The notes below the pieces were generated by a model. That model was not told the DNA's origin, made no database searches, and worked only from the letters and a program-made list of their open reading frames with translations. Position numbers and translations under genes: made by a program. From positions 1 to 64,000 of the forward strand of contig JAEUHP010000008.1 of assembly GCA_016795295.1 (NCBI GenBank): a stretch of DNA of 64,000 nucleotides, in the 5' to 3' direction. This DNA comes from Planctomycetota bacterium (GTDB lineage: Bacteria; Planctomycetota; UBA1135; UBA2386). Position 1 is the stretch's first letter; each line of letters begins with the position of its first letter. Below are positions 54,701 to 64,000 of the stretch, one piece after another.

Positions 54701-57132
54701 AACTCTCGCTGTCCTGGTTGGCCGAACACGTCGACTTGAGCGGCCTCGAGCCGCAGCAGATCCTGAAAGACCTGTCGATGAGCACGGCCGAGATCGAAGG
54801 CGTGCAGCAGTTCGGCCAAGGTCTCGAGTGCCTGCTGGTCGGCCACGTGCGCGCTGCGGAGAAGCACCCCGACGCGGACAAACTGTCGGTGTGCCAGGTC
54901 GATCTCGGCCCGCAGCACGGCGGGGTGCAGCAGATCGTCTGTGGGGCGCCCAACGTGGCCCGCGGCCAACGCGTGGTGGTGATCCGGCCCGGCGACTCGC
55001 TGCCCGAACAGGGCGGCAAGGGTGCACTCAAGATCAAGGTCGGCAAGATCCGCGGCGTCGAGTCGCACGGCATGATCTGTTCGGAGGCCGAACTCGGCCT
55101 GTCGAGCGACCACGACGGCATCCTGGTGCTGCCTCCCGACGCGCCGATCGGGGCGCGCTTCGTCGACGTGCTGCCGGTGCAGGACTGGGTGTTCGAGATC
55201 GACAACAAGTCGATCAACCACCGCCCGGATCTGTGGGGCCACTACGGCTTCGCCCGCGAACTGGCCGCGATCTATGGCCGGCCGCTGCGCAGCCTGCCGC
55301 CGCCGCCGACCCTGCCGGCCCGCGGGGCCACGGTGCCGATCGAAGTCGAGGACCGGGTCGGTTGCCCGCGCTATTGCGGGCTCGTGATCGACGGCGTGCG
55401 CGCCGAGAAGTCGCCCCCGGCCCTGCGCTGGCGGCTGCAGGCGGTGGGCCAGCGCGCCATCAACCTGCCGGTCGACCTGACCAACTACGTGCTGCTCGAA
55501 CTCGGCCAGCCGCTGCACGCGTTCGACCTCGAGCACGTCGGCAGCGGCCCGATCCGCGTGCGCCGGGCCAAGTCCGGCGAGAGCCTGACCACGCTCGACG
55601 GCCAGGCGCGCAAACTGACCGACCAGGACCTGCTGGTGTGCGTGGGCACGCGCCCAGAGGCCCTGGCGGGCATCATGGGCGGTGCGGGCACCATGGTCGG
55701 CGGGGGCACCACCCGGCTGTTCCTCGAGGCGGCGAACTTCCACGCCGCCACGGTGCGCAAGACCAGCATGCGCCTTGGCCTGCGCACCGACGCCAGCGCG
55801 CGCTTCGAGAAGGCTCAGGACCCGGCCAACGCCAGCCTTGGCGCCCTGCGGTTCCTGCAGCTCTTGCAGCAGCACTGCCCGACGGCCACCGCCGCGGGGC
55901 CGCTCGCCGATCCGCTCGGTTGGGTCGAGCCGCAGAAGACCGTGGCACTGCGCCGCGAGCGCCTGGCGCTGAAGCTCGGCATCGAGCTGCCCGACGAGCG
56001 CGTCGCGGGCATCCTGCAAGCCTTGCAGTTCGGCGTGCAGACCACCCCCGTGGGCTTCACCGTGGCCGTGCCGAGTTTCCGCGCCACCAAGGACATCGCG
56101 CACGAAGACGACCTGATCGAAGAGGTCGGTCGGATGTTCCGCTACGACAACATCCCGGAGCGCCCGCTGCGCGGCACCATCGCGCCGCCACCGCGCCACG
56201 ACGAACTGTTCCTGGTGCGGCGCCTGCTCGAAGTGGCCTGCCTCGACCTCGGCTGCAGCGAGGCCTACAACTACAGCTTCGTGCCCGACGCGGTGCTGGC
56301 GGCCTGCGGCGCCGATGCCCATGCCTACGTGCGGGTGCAGAATCCGGTGGCACCCGAGCAGGCGCGGATCCGCCGCCATGTGCTGCCGAGCCTGCTGCAG
56401 AGCGCCGCCAACAACCTGGCCGGTGGCGCGGTGGGCCATTCTGCCGGCGGTGCCGAAGTGCTGCTGTGCGAACACGGCAAGGGTTACCACGCCGAAATGC
56501 GCGCGGACCACGATCTGCCGCACGAAGTGCGCGAGGTCGCCTTCGTGCACAGCCGCCGCGATGGCCTGCATCCGTTCCTCGAACTGCGGGCCAACCTCGA
56601 GCGGTTGCTGCAGCGCGTCGGGCATCCGGCCACCATGGCGCGGGTCTGGCACGGCAAGGACCAGCCGTGGGTGCATCCGAACGCCGCCGTGGCCATCGAC
56701 CGGGACGGTTCGCCGGTCGGCTACGTCGCGCATCTGCATCCGGGGGTGGCGCGCGCCATGAACCTGCCGAGCACCACCGCGATCGCGTGCCTCGACGTGC
56801 GGGCGCTGCTGGCCAACGGCCGCCGCACGGCGCACTACCAAGCGGTGCCGACGTTCCCGGTGCTGCCGGTGGACGTGGCGCTGCTGGTCGACAGCGGCGT
56901 GCAGGCCAGCGCCGTGGCCGAGTTCTTGCGCACCGTCGGCAGGAAACTGGTGCGCGACGTGCAGTTGTTCGAGGTCTACCGCGGCGAACGGTTGCCGCCG
57001 GGCAAGAAGAGCCTCAACTTCACGGTCACCCTCGGGGCCGACGACCGCACCTTGACCGACGAGGACGAGAGCCGCTATTTGGGCAAGGTGCGCGACCAGG
57101 CGGCCCAGGTCGGTGCCGAACTGCGCGGCTGA
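54697..57132 (+). CDS. pheT: phenylalanine-tRNA ligase beta subunit
   Basis: The 811-residue editing subunit begins MKLSLSWLAEHVDLSGLEPQ. It contains the tRNA-binding EMAP-like domain (VGHVRAAEKHPDADKLSVCQ), B3/B4 editing domains (NYVLLELGQPLHAFDLEHV), B5, the catalytic-like core and the C-terminal ferredoxin-fold anticodon-binding domain (YRGERLPPGKKSLNFTVTLG, RTLTDEDESRYLGKVRDQA). Forms a heterotetramer with PheS. Ends 18 nt before a convergent gene. Confidence 0.96.
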   Translation: MKLSLSWLAEHVDLSGLEPQQILKDLSMSTAEIEGVQQFGQGLECLLVGHVRAAEKHPDADKLSVCQVDLGPQHGGVQQIVCGAPNVARGQRVVVIRPGDSLPEQGGKGALKIKVGKIRGVESHGMICSEAELGLSSDHDGILVLPPDAPIGARFVDVLPVQDWVFEIDNKSINHRPDLWGHYGFARELAAIYGRPLRSLPPPPTLPARGATVPIEVEDRVGCPRYCGLVIDGVRAEKSPPALRWRLQAVGQRAINLPVDLTNYVLLELGQPLHAFDLEHVGSGPIRVRRAKSGESLTTLDGQARKLTDQDLLVCVGTRPEALAGIMGGAGTMVGGGTTRLFLEAANFHAATVRKTSMRLGLRTDASARFEKAQDPANASLGALRFLQLLQQHCPTATAAGPLADPLGWVEPQKTVALRRERLALKLGIELPDERVAGILQALQFGVQTTPVGFTVAVPSFRATKDIAHEDDLIEEVGRMFRYDNIPERPLRGTIAPPPRHDELFLVRRLLEVACLDLGCSEAYNYSFVPDAVLAACGADAHAYVRVQNPVAPEQARIRRHVLPSLLQSAANNLAGGAVGHSAGGAEVLLCEHGKGYHAEMRADHDLPHEVREVAFVHSRRDGLHPFLELRANLERLLQRVGHPATMARVWHGKDQPWVHPNAAVAIDRDGSPVGYVAHLHPGVARAMNLPSTTAIACLDVRALLANGRRTAHYQAVPTFPVLPVDVALLVDSGVQASAVAEFLRTVGRKLVRDVQLFEVYRGERLPPGKKSLNFTVTLGADDRTLTDEDESRYLGKVRDQAAQVGAELRG

Positions 57133-57150
57133 AGTGGCGTCAGCGCGGCC

Positions 57151-59514
57151 TCAGCGCTGCAGCAGCCGCAGGACCACCGGGCGGTCGTAGCCCTCGCCGA
57201 ACACCACCGGCACTCGGGCGACGAAGCCGTTCTGGCCGTAGGCGATGGCCTCGTATTCGCCCGGCGCCAGCCAAGCGGTGAAGGACACCGCGCCGTCGCC
57301 TTGGCGCTGGCCTTCGCCCAGCCACTGCTGGTCGCGTCCGGGTACCCGCAGCGCCAGGCTGAGCGTCCGGCCTGCCGCAGCCGGAGCTTCGAGGGTGAAG
57401 GGCCGCCGCACGCCGCGCTGCAGGACGATGTCGCGCTGCTGTTCCACCCCGGCCGGGAGGTCGATCTCGAAGGTGGCCGCCGCCACCGAAGGCCCTTGCA
57501 CCTGCAGACGCTGCCGGCCGTTCGGCACGCCGTCGAGCCGGTAACTGCCGCCGCTGTAGCTGGCGTCGATGCGCCCCTGGTCGGTCAACACGAACAGCTC
57601 GAGGCTGGCGGGCGGCTGGCCATCGGCGCCGACCACCGAGCCGAACATGGCGCCACTGGCCGTGAGCACCACGGTGCCGAGGTCGAGGTCGGCGGTGCCG
57701 TCGAAGGCGAATTCGGCCCGCACCCAGCGCACGTGGCCCGGGTGTTCGACCAGCACGGCCACCGTGCCTGCCGGCACCGAAGCGAAGCGCAGGGTGCCGT
57801 CGGCGGCCGCGCTCGTGCGCACGCTGCGCTGCAGGTCGCGGTGCAGCAAGGTGGCGCTGGCGGCGATGGCCAGGCCCAGGCCGTCGACCACCCGGCCGGT
57901 CACCGCGCGGCGCGGCCGCGCCCGGTCCACCGCGAAGTGCACCGGCGCGCTGCTGGGATCCGGCACTTCGAGCAGGCCGTCGGGCAGACTGCCGGCAGGT
58001 GTGCCGGGGGCGAACGCCAGCAGCACGGCGCTGCCGCTGCCCGGACGCAAAACGAAGGTGCCGTCGCTGCCGGTGCGGGTCCCCTGAGGGCCACCGTCTC
58101 GCGGTTGGCAGACCACTGTCCAACCTGCCAACGGCTGGTCGGCGCGGTCGACCAACCGGCCCTGCAGTTCGGGCCCGCCGGCAGTGAGTTGGGCGTTCCA
58201 GACGTGTTCGCCGCCGGCTTCCAGCAGCACGGCCGACTGGGCGCGCTGGGCTGTGCCGGCGAGGGTGGCATCCACCGCCAGCACCTGGTCGCCTGCCGGC
58301 AGTCCTTCGAGCCGGAAGCTGCCGTCGGCACCACTCCGCGCCGCACCCGTCTGGGTGCCATCGGCCGCGGTGGCGGTGACTGCGGCCCCCTGGACCAGCC
58401 GGCCGTCGGCAAAGCGCACGGTGCCGCGCACCACGGCTTCACGGCTCAGGACCAGGTCCAGACGCACGGGAACGTCCGGTTGCAGCGTGATCGTGCCGGA
58501 GCCCGTGGCGAAGCCCTGGGCGCGCACCCAGTAGTGGCGGGTGCCTGGGGCCACGCGATGGCACTGGAAGGTGCCCGCGGCGTCGGTCCTGGCGCGCGAC
58601 GGCGGTGTGGCGAGTTCGCGCGAATGGGCTGTGGCTTCGCTGGCGAACAGCACGTTGGCGTTGGCGATCGGCTGGCCTTGGGCATCGAGCACGGTGCCCT
58701 GCACCTCGGTGCCCTGGCTGAGCAGTACCAGGCGCACGGCGAGTTCGTGCGGCGGCTCGCCCGCCGCGCTGCCGCGGATCCAGGCGCAGGGGGACGGCGC
58801 GTGGTCTTGGTGGTGGGCACCCAGGTGTCCGGGCCCCGGCAGCGGCAACCAGAAACTGCCGTCGGCGCCGCTGCGGCCGACCGTGCCGCCGTCGGTCGCC
58901 TGCGGGGTCGTCCCACGTTCTGCGCTCCAGGGCAGGAAACACAGAGTCGCGCCGGCGACCGGCTGCCCGTCGCGGGCCACCACGTTGCCGCGCACCACCG
59001 CCCGCGCGTCGACCACCAGGTCGGTCGTGAGCGTGGTACCCGGCTGGAGCCTGACCGTGGTGGGGGGCGTGAGCGAGGTGCGCACCGTGGCCTCCCGCCG
59101 ACCTTGGCACGGCACGGCGAACGTGGCCGCGCCGGCGGCGTCGGTGGCCTGTTCGCCTTGCCATGGCACTGCGGCTGCCCCGGCGCCAGGGCCACTGGTG
59201 AGTGCGGTCACCAGCACTTCGACCCCGGGCAACGCCGTGCCGTCTTGCGCCGTGACCCGTACCCGCAGTGCGGCGGCTCCTTCCGGGGTGGCGGTGCGTT
59301 GCAGACCGGGGTCTGCGACGGGGGTCCCGGGGCTGGTTTGCGGCCCGCTCGAGCCCTCGGCGGGCAATGCCGAGGCGCCCGGTGCACCCGAGCGCAGCGG
59401 CATTGCCGGAACCAGCGGTACCATCGGGATGCAGTCGGCACCACGCGCGAACCAAGCGGCAGTGGCGGCGCACAGCGTGAGGACCACCAGGACCAGGAAC
59501 ACGGGCCACCGCAC
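57151..59514 (-). CDS. exported protein with many carboxypeptidase-regulatory-like domains
   Basis: GTG 59514 starts an N-terminal signal or anchor (VFLVLVVLTLCAATAAWF). The 787-residue protein is a chain of about seven beta-sandwich CarboxypepD_reg-type domains; each carries a line such as LRVRVTAQDGTALPGVEVLV, VQGTVLDAQGQPIANANVLF, VRGTVRFADGRLVQGAAVTA, LQGRLVDRADQPLAGWTVVC or VTGRVVDGLGLAIAASATLL. They resemble the outer part of the sigma fusion at 19496-22510. Such domains are structural or ligand-binding. The gene follows the kinase after 37 nt on the same strand, so it may be the kinase's extracytoplasmic partner. Confidence 0.85.
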   Translation of the reverse strand: MRWPVFLVLVVLTLCAATAAWFARGADCIPMVPLVPAMPLRSGAPGASALPAEGSSGPQTSPGTPVADPGLQRTATPEGAAALRVRVTAQDGTALPGVEVLVTALTSGPGAGAAAVPWQGEQATDAAGAATFAVPCQGRREATVRTSLTPPTTVRLQPGTTLTTDLVVDARAVVRGNVVARDGQPVAGATLCFLPWSAERGTTPQATDGGTVGRSGADGSFWLPLPGPGHLGAHHQDHAPSPCAWIRGSAAGEPPHELAVRLVLLSQGTEVQGTVLDAQGQPIANANVLFASEATAHSRELATPPSRARTDAAGTFQCHRVAPGTRHYWVRAQGFATGSGTITLQPDVPVRLDLVLSREAVVRGTVRFADGRLVQGAAVTATAADGTQTGAARSGADGSFRLEGLPAGDQVLAVDATLAGTAQRAQSAVLLEAGGEHVWNAQLTAGGPELQGRLVDRADQPLAGWTVVCQPRDGGPQGTRTGSDGTFVLRPGSGSAVLLAFAPGTPAGSLPDGLLEVPDPSSAPVHFAVDRARPRRAVTGRVVDGLGLAIAASATLLHRDLQRSVRTSAAADGTLRFASVPAGTVAVLVEHPGHVRWVRAEFAFDGTADLDLGTVVLTASGAMFGSVVGADGQPPASLELFVLTDQGRIDASYSGGSYRLDGVPNGRQRLQVQGPSVAAATFEIDLPAGVEQQRDIVLQRGVRRPFTLEAPAAAGRTLSLALRVPGRDQQWLGEGQRQGDGAVSFTAWLAPGEYEAIAYGQNGFVARVPVVFGEGYDRPVVLRLLQR

Positions 59515-59551
59515 AGTGGGAACCTATACGCAATCAACGGGCGCGAGTGGC

Positions 59552-62500
59552 TCAGATTCTCGCGCCACGGCCCCAAGTGGCCAGGAACCGCTGGCGGCTC
59601 GAGCGGCTGGGCACCCGTTCGGCGATGGTTCGGGCCAGGGACCGGGCCGAGGCCGGGCGCTCGAGCCGCTCCAGGGCGCGCAGGTGCAGCGACAGCGGCA
59701 GGTCGGTTTCGGCCAGCAGCGCTTCGAGTTCGCTGCGCCGCGCCTCGTCGAGAGGGGTGCTGGGATCCTGGGCCAGGATCCAGTTGCACCGCACCGACGG
59801 CAGTTCGAGGGACTCGACCAGCGCGGCCAGATCGGGGTCGTTCGCCCCGAGCCGCAGCAGGTAGGCGCGCGCCATCGCTTCGCCCAGGCGGTCGCCGCCG
59901 GCGTGGGCCATCGCGGCCGCGCGGGCGAAGGTGTGCCGGGCTTCGTCGTCGCGCCGGCGCCAGAACTGGCGTTCGGCCAGGAACAGGGTCGCCCGGCCGG
60001 CGTAGGCCGGCAGCGACAGCCGTTCGGCTTCGTCGACCGCGAAGCGCAGATCCTGCGCCGCTTCGTCGTCGCCGAGCACGGCGCGCACCTGGCCGCGGTA
60101 CAGGTGCAGGCGCAGGCGCACCCGCGGCAGCGCGCGCGCGGCCTGGTTCTGTTCGACGCGCTGCAGGGTCTTCAGCGCGGTGGGGTAGTGGTGCTGCAGC
60201 GCCTCGATGCGGGCCAGGTCGACGAGCAGGTGGCAGCGCAGGTCGTCCTGGTCGCTGGGCAACCGGTGCAAGGCGGCCTGCAACTGGCGGTTACCGTCCG
60301 CGGCCTGGCCGCGGTAGAGCAGGATCCGGCCGTGCAGGCCGTGGGCCTGCGCGGCGAGGGCATCGGGTCCGGGCCCGGTGGCGCGCTGCAGGTCGTCGTG
60401 CACCGACTCGAGCAGCGCGATCGCCGACCACAGCCGGCCGGCGTCGAGCGCGCGCGCGGCCAGTGCAGTGCGTGCTGCCGCCGACCCCTCGACGTCGCCC
60501 AGGGTCTGCGCCAGGGTCTCGGCGCGTTGGAAGTCGCGGCTGGCGGCTTCGTGCTGGCCGGCATTGACGCGAGCCTTGCCCGCGAGCAGCAGGTAGCGCA
60601 GCCGCCGTCGCCGGTTCGCTTCGTGGTCGGGCACCGCGGCGAAGTGCACCGCCAGGCGCCCGGCGATGCGCAGTGCGGTGCGCCGGGAGCCGGCGCGCAC
60701 GCGTTCGTCGAGCCCTTGCAGCAGCGGATCGAGGCACGCTTCGTGCTCCAGCGCCTGCGACAGGTGCATGCCGATCTCGAGCGCCGGGCGGCCGCGGCGG
60801 GCCAGCAGCGCCGCGGCGCGGCGGTGCAGGTCGGCGCGCGCCTCTGCCGCCAGGGTCGACAGCAGGACCTTCAGGAAGTCGCGGTGGCGGAACGACACTT
60901 CACCACCCTGCGCGCGCACGATGCGGCCGCGGAACAGGGACAGGGTCTCCAGCACCGCCAGCGGCGGGCTGCCCACCAGTTCGGCCAGATCGTCGAGCCG
61001 GCAGCGTTCGCCGAGCACGGCGGTGGCCGCCAGCACCGCGCGCTGCGCGGCATCCAGGCTGGCGACCCGCGCGCGGAACCGCGCCAGGTGGCTCGGTGCC
61101 GGCCGCAGTTCGACGCCGGGCTGCAGGCTGTGGTAGTCGCCGGCGCGGCCCTGCACGGCGCCTTCCTGGGCCAAATGGTCGAGGGCCTCGACCAGGTTGC
61201 CGGGCAGGCCGCTGGTCATCTGGTGCGCGCCCGCCAGGAATGCTTCGTCGACGGCGCCCGGGCGGAACAGGGCGCGGCCGAACGCCAGGAATTCGGCTTC
61301 TTCGAGTCCGACCAGGTCGAGCCGGCGGTCGACGTCCACCGCCACTGGCTCGAGGCCGGTGGCCAGCAGCAGCAGCAGGGGCTGCGTCCGGCCGCGCGCA
61401 GCCAGGCGCTGCAGCACCAGGCGGCCGCTGGTGTCGAGCCGTTCGGCGTGGTCGACGCGCAGCACCAACGGCCGCTGCGGCTGCGGCAGGCGCAACAGCG
61501 CCGACGCCAGGCGGTCGGCGCGCACTTCGGGCGGTTCGGTGCTGGTGCCCAGCGCCACTGCCGCGAGCGCTTCGGCCTCCGCTTCGCTGCACTGCAGCAA
61601 CGCCACGGCGGCGGCCGCGGCGCGCGGCGCCGCCTGCGGCGAATCGCGGCCATCGCCGCGCAACAGCCAGTCGAGCAGCGCCGAGGCGAACGGCTCGCCG
61701 TGGCCGAGCCCGCTGTCGGCGTCGCCGCCGAGGTAGAGCGGCGCTTGCTTGCCCTCGAGCCAGCCCGCCATCGCTTCGTCGTAGAGACGCCGGCGGCCGA
61801 TGCCTTCGGGACCGGAGACGACCACCACGCGGCCCACGCCCGTGCGCGCCAGGGCCAGTTCGGCGTCGAGTGCGGTGAGCTCGGCGGTGCGACCGAAGAA
61901 CGGTGTGTCCGCCGGCCGGCGCATGCGCAAGAGACGGCGGCCGCTGGCCAGCGCTGGGGCGCGCGCTTCGTGGCGGCGCCAGTATTCGGACTGTTCGCCC
62001 TGCTGCAGCACACGCTGCAGTTCGGCGGCATCCTTCAAGCGGCGATCGGGGTCCTTCTGCAGGAGGTCGAGCAGCACCTGCTCGAGCAGCGGCGAGATGC
62101 GCGCGCGCAGGTGCGAGGGGCGCGGCGGCGGGGTCTCGCGGTGCGCCAGCATCATCTCGTCGGCGGTGCCGGCGTTGTGGAACGGATGGCGACCGGTGGT
62201 GACTTCGAACAGCACCACGCCGAGTGCATAGAGGTCGGCGCGCGGGCCACTCGGTTTGCCCTGCAGCACTTCGGGAGCGGTATAGGCGAGGCTGCCGGCG
62301 AAGCCGCCGGAGCTGCGGCGGCTGTGGCCACTGCTGCTGCCGCCCGAGCCAGCGCTGCCAGAACCGGCGCTTCCCGAGCCGCTACCGCCCGAGCCGCTAC
62401 TGCCCGAGCCGCCACTGCCAGAACCGGCACTGCCGGAGCCACCCTCCGCGCCCGCGCCACCCGCCGCGAACGGCCGCGCCAGGCCCAGGTCGACGATGCA

Positions 62501-63061
62501 CACGCGGCTGTCCGGGGTCAGGATCAGGTTCTCGGGCTTGATGTCGCGGTGCACGAGGCCGCGGCGGTGCAGGGCGAACAGGCCTGCGGCGGCGTCGGCG
62601 CCGATACGCCGGGTCAAGTCCTCGACCGGCGCGCCGCTCTTGGCGACGAATTCGCGCAGGGTGGTGCCGGGCACGTACTGCATCACCAGGTAGGTGATGG
62701 GCAGGCCGAGCAGTTCGATGGTCTCGACGCCGTAGATGGCGGCGACGTTGGGGTGGGCCAGGGTCTGGCCGAGTTCGCCTTCGGCGAAGAAGCGGGCCTG
62801 GGCCTTCTCGTCCACCGCAAGTTCCTTGCGCAGGAACTTGATGGCGACTTCGGCGCCGGCGGGCAGGTCCTTGTACGGGGCGCGCAGGCGGGCCTTGTGC
62901 ACGGTGCCCGAGGAGCCGCGGCCGACCTCGGCGAGCAGGTCGAAGTGGCCGCCGAGCGCCTGGGAGACGCCTGGGGCAAGGGGGGGCCGGGGTTCCGGCT
63001 GCGGCGTTCCCTTTGGGGTGGACACTTCCTGCGTTGTAGCGGCGGCGGCGGCAAGTTCCAT
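59552..63061 (-). CDS. Ser/Thr protein kinase with AAA-like and TPR-like regions
   Basis: ATG 63061 gives 1169 residues. Kinase domain: G-loop EVGRGSSGTVHKA near 47, Lys75 in VAIKF, catalytic Asp173 in VHRDIKPENL, DLG at 191-193 in place of DFG, APE at 262-264. Between DLG and APE lies a 54-residue Gly/Ser insert. From about 385 an AAA-like part begins (FFGRTAELTALDAELALART); its P-loop reads GPEGIGRRR (417 on), with Arg instead of Lys. The last 500 residues are helical, TPR-like. No membrane helix. Overall layout recalls PknK/AAA16 kinases, which are signal integrators. Divergent from cysS. Confidence 0.9.
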   Translation of the reverse strand: MELAAAAATTQEVSTPKGTPQPEPRPPLAPGVSQALGGHFDLLAEVGRGSSGTVHKARLRAPYKDLPAGAEVAIKFLRKELAVDEKAQARFFAEGELGQTLAHPNVAAIYGVETIELLGLPITYLVMQYVPGTTLREFVAKSGAPVEDLTRRIGADAAAGLFALHRRGLVHRDIKPENLILTPDSRVCIVDLGLARPFAAGGAGAEGGSGSAGSGSGGSGSSGSGGSGSGSAGSGSAGSGGSSSGHSRRSSGGFAGSLAYTAPEVLQGKPSGPRADLYALGVVLFEVTTGRHPFHNAGTADEMMLAHRETPPPRPSHLRARISPLLEQVLLDLLQKDPDRRLKDAAELQRVLQQGEQSEYWRRHEARAPALASGRRLLRMRRPADTPFFGRTAELTALDAELALARTGVGRVVVVSGPEGIGRRRLYDEAMAGWLEGKQAPLYLGGDADSGLGHGEPFASALLDWLLRGDGRDSPQAAPRAAAAAVALLQCSEAEAEALAAVALGTSTEPPEVRADRLASALLRLPQPQRPLVLRVDHAERLDTSGRLVLQRLAARGRTQPLLLLLATGLEPVAVDVDRRLDLVGLEEAEFLAFGRALFRPGAVDEAFLAGAHQMTSGLPGNLVEALDHLAQEGAVQGRAGDYHSLQPGVELRPAPSHLARFRARVASLDAAQRAVLAATAVLGERCRLDDLAELVGSPPLAVLETLSLFRGRIVRAQGGEVSFRHRDFLKVLLSTLAAEARADLHRRAAALLARRGRPALEIGMHLSQALEHEACLDPLLQGLDERVRAGSRRTALRIAGRLAVHFAAVPDHEANRRRRLRYLLLAGKARVNAGQHEAASRDFQRAETLAQTLGDVEGSAAARTALAARALDAGRLWSAIALLESVHDDLQRATGPGPDALAAQAHGLHGRILLYRGQAADGNRQLQAALHRLPSDQDDLRCHLLVDLARIEALQHHYPTALKTLQRVEQNQAARALPRVRLRLHLYRGQVRAVLGDDEAAQDLRFAVDEAERLSLPAYAGRATLFLAERQFWRRRDDEARHTFARAAAMAHAGGDRLGEAMARAYLLRLGANDPDLAALVESLELPSVRCNWILAQDPSTPLDEARRSELEALLAETDLPLSLHLRALERLERPASARSLARTIAERVPSRSSRQRFLATWGRGARI
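62306..62467 (-). repeat. Gly/Ser low-complexity repeat inside the kinase gene
   Basis: On the plus strand this is a chain of 9- and 18-bp units of the type CCGAGCCGCTACCGCCCGAG and CCAGAACCGGCACTG, encoding GSGSAGSGSGGSGSSGSGG-like protein. It keeps the reading frame and sits exactly between the kinase DLG and APE motifs. Units differ by single substitutions, as expected of expansion by slippage. Confidence 0.9.
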
Positions 63062-63195
63062 CGGTTGGCCACGGCTAGGGGACTGGGTCACCCTGCAGCT
63101 GCAGCACCGCGGAGCGGGTCTTCGCGCCCGGATCCGCACCCATCGTTGCAAGCGACACCCCGCGGGCCTTTGATCGGCGCAGCCGAACCGCCCGC

Positions 63196-64000
63196 ATGCC
63201 GATCCAGCTCTACAACTCGCTGAGCCGCTCTCTGGTCGAACTGCGCCCGCTCGTGCCGGGCAAGGTCACCATGTACCACTGCGGCCCGACCGTCTACAGC
63301 TCGCCGCACATCGGCAACTTCCGCAGCTTCCTGTTCGCCGACGTGCTGCGCCGCTTCGTCGAGGACCAGGGCTTCCAGGTCACCCAGGTGATGAACGTCA
63401 CCGACGTCGGCCACCTGACCCTCGACGACATCGAAGGCGGTGAAGACAAGATGGAGGCCGCGTCGCGCAAAACCGGCATGACCGCGTGGGACATCGCCAA
63501 GAAGTACGAGGCCGAGTTCCACGACTGCCAGCGCCAGCTGTTCGTGCGCCTGCCGCACCACATGCCGCGCGCCACCGAATTCGTGCCGCAGATGGGGGCG
63601 ATCATCGACGACCTGCTGCAGAAGGGCATCGCCTACCAGAAGGCCGGCAACGTCTACTTCGAAGTCGCGAAGTTCCCCGGCTACGGCAAGCTGTCCGGCA
63701 AGGTGCTGGACGAACTCGAAGCCGGCGCGCGTGTCGCGGTGAACGACGAGAAGAAGGATCCGCGCGACTTCGCCCTGTGGAAAACCGACGCCAAGCACCA
63801 GATGCAGTGGGATGCGCCGTTCCGCGGCGGCGCGCGCGGCTTTCCCGGCTGGCACATCGAGTGCTCGGCGATGTCGATGCACTACCTGGGCCCGCAGATC
63901 GACATCCACACCGGGGGCGAGGACAACATGTTTCCGCACCACGAGTGTGAGATCGCGCAGACCGAAGCGCACACGGGCCGGCAGTTCGTGTCGGTCTGGA
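63196..64000 (+). CDS. cysS: cysteine-tRNA ligase (3' end outside window)
   Basis: ATG 63196 begins [20 protein letters not shown]. The 268 residues present cover the class I catalytic domain: zinc ligand Cys in [17 protein letters not shown] with the HIGH-type [34 protein letters not shown] and [20 protein letters not shown] with further zinc ligands. The VGHLTLDD...GEDK form instead of the short VDDK is a known variant. The KMSKS loop and anticodon domain lie beyond the window. No ribosome site is obvious. Confidence 0.95.
   Translation, partial: MPIQLYNSLSRSLVELRPLVPGKVTMYHCGPTVYSSPHIGNFRSFLFADVLRRFVEDQGFQVTQVMNVTDVGHLTLDDIEGGEDKMEAASRKTGMTAWDIAKKYEAEFHDCQRQLFVRLPHHMPRATEFVPQMGAIIDDLLQKGIAYQKAGNVYFEVAKFPGYGKLSGKVLDELEAGARVAVNDEKKDPRDFALWKTDAKHQMQWDAPFRGGARGFPGWHIECSAMSMHYLGPQIDIHTGGEDNMFPHHECEIAQTEAHTGRQFVSVW

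Overview
The window is about 70% G+C, densely coded, and most like a planctomycete-type genome. Reasons: DUF1080 (3-keto-disaccharide hydrolase) and NPCBM domains, carboxypeptidase-regulatory-like secreted proteins, a sigma factor fused to such domains, several ECF sigma operons, two groEL genes of different sequence, and many GTG/TTG starts with 1-4 nt gene overlaps. This is inference from gene content; the lineage cannot be proved from the sequence alone. I see no phage, insertion sequence, CRISPR array or obvious transferred island. The novelty here lies in unusual domain fusions and in RNA-like leaders, not in mobile DNA.

Layout. 1-838: tail of an unknown gene, a leader with cobalamin-riboswitch-like segments and a 35-residue hydrophobic ORF. 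839-3861: guaB-guaA (GMP synthesis). 3862-9843: a structured leader, then a chemotaxis operon (cheW, soluble PAS receptor, cheA, cheD, cheB) whose CheB receiver has no phosphoacceptor Asp. 9851-12454: pepN, convergent. 12676-19413: two unknown exported or anchored proteins, then ispA, dxs, nadK and an ATP-grasp ligase (isoprenoid precursors and NADP). 19496-25442 (minus): ECF sigma, membrane anti-sigma candidate and exported protein, followed by a second ECF sigma fused through a membrane segment to about 750 residues of carboxypeptidase-regulatory-like domains. 25535-26854: tandem DUF1080 protein. 26972-33053 (minus): groL-groS-groL-dnaJ-grpE-fmdB chaperone cluster with elaborate intergenic hairpins and repeats. 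33339-36994: NPCBM protein and VWA membrane protein. 37137-37213: tRNA-Arg(CCU). 37328-45807: sppA, uridine kinase, HIT protein, TPR protein, a two-headed glycosyltransferase and an anchored trypsin-like protease. 46107-49044: ribBA, then an ECF sigma/anti-sigma/periplasmic-helical-protein operon. 49124-51753: a GspL/PilM-like and GspM/PilO-like pair. 51852-57132: membrane protein, then rpmI-rplT-pheS-pheT. 57151-63061 (minus): a very large Ser/Thr kinase (kinase, AAA-like, TPR-like) with a carboxypeptidase-regulatory-like protein. 63196 onward: cysS, cut by the window end.

How it fits together. Housekeeping genes (purine, isoprenoid, NADP, riboflavin, translation, protein folding) alternate with signalling modules that read the envelope: three ECF sigma factors, one Ser/Thr kinase, one Che array, and several secreted or anchored proteins of unknown ligand. 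The strongest candidates for undescribed biology are the membrane-tethered sigma factor, the alternative-pairing leader before cheW, the Gly/Ser array inside the kinase activation loop, and the operator-like inverted repeat that brackets the start codon of the gene divergent from groL.
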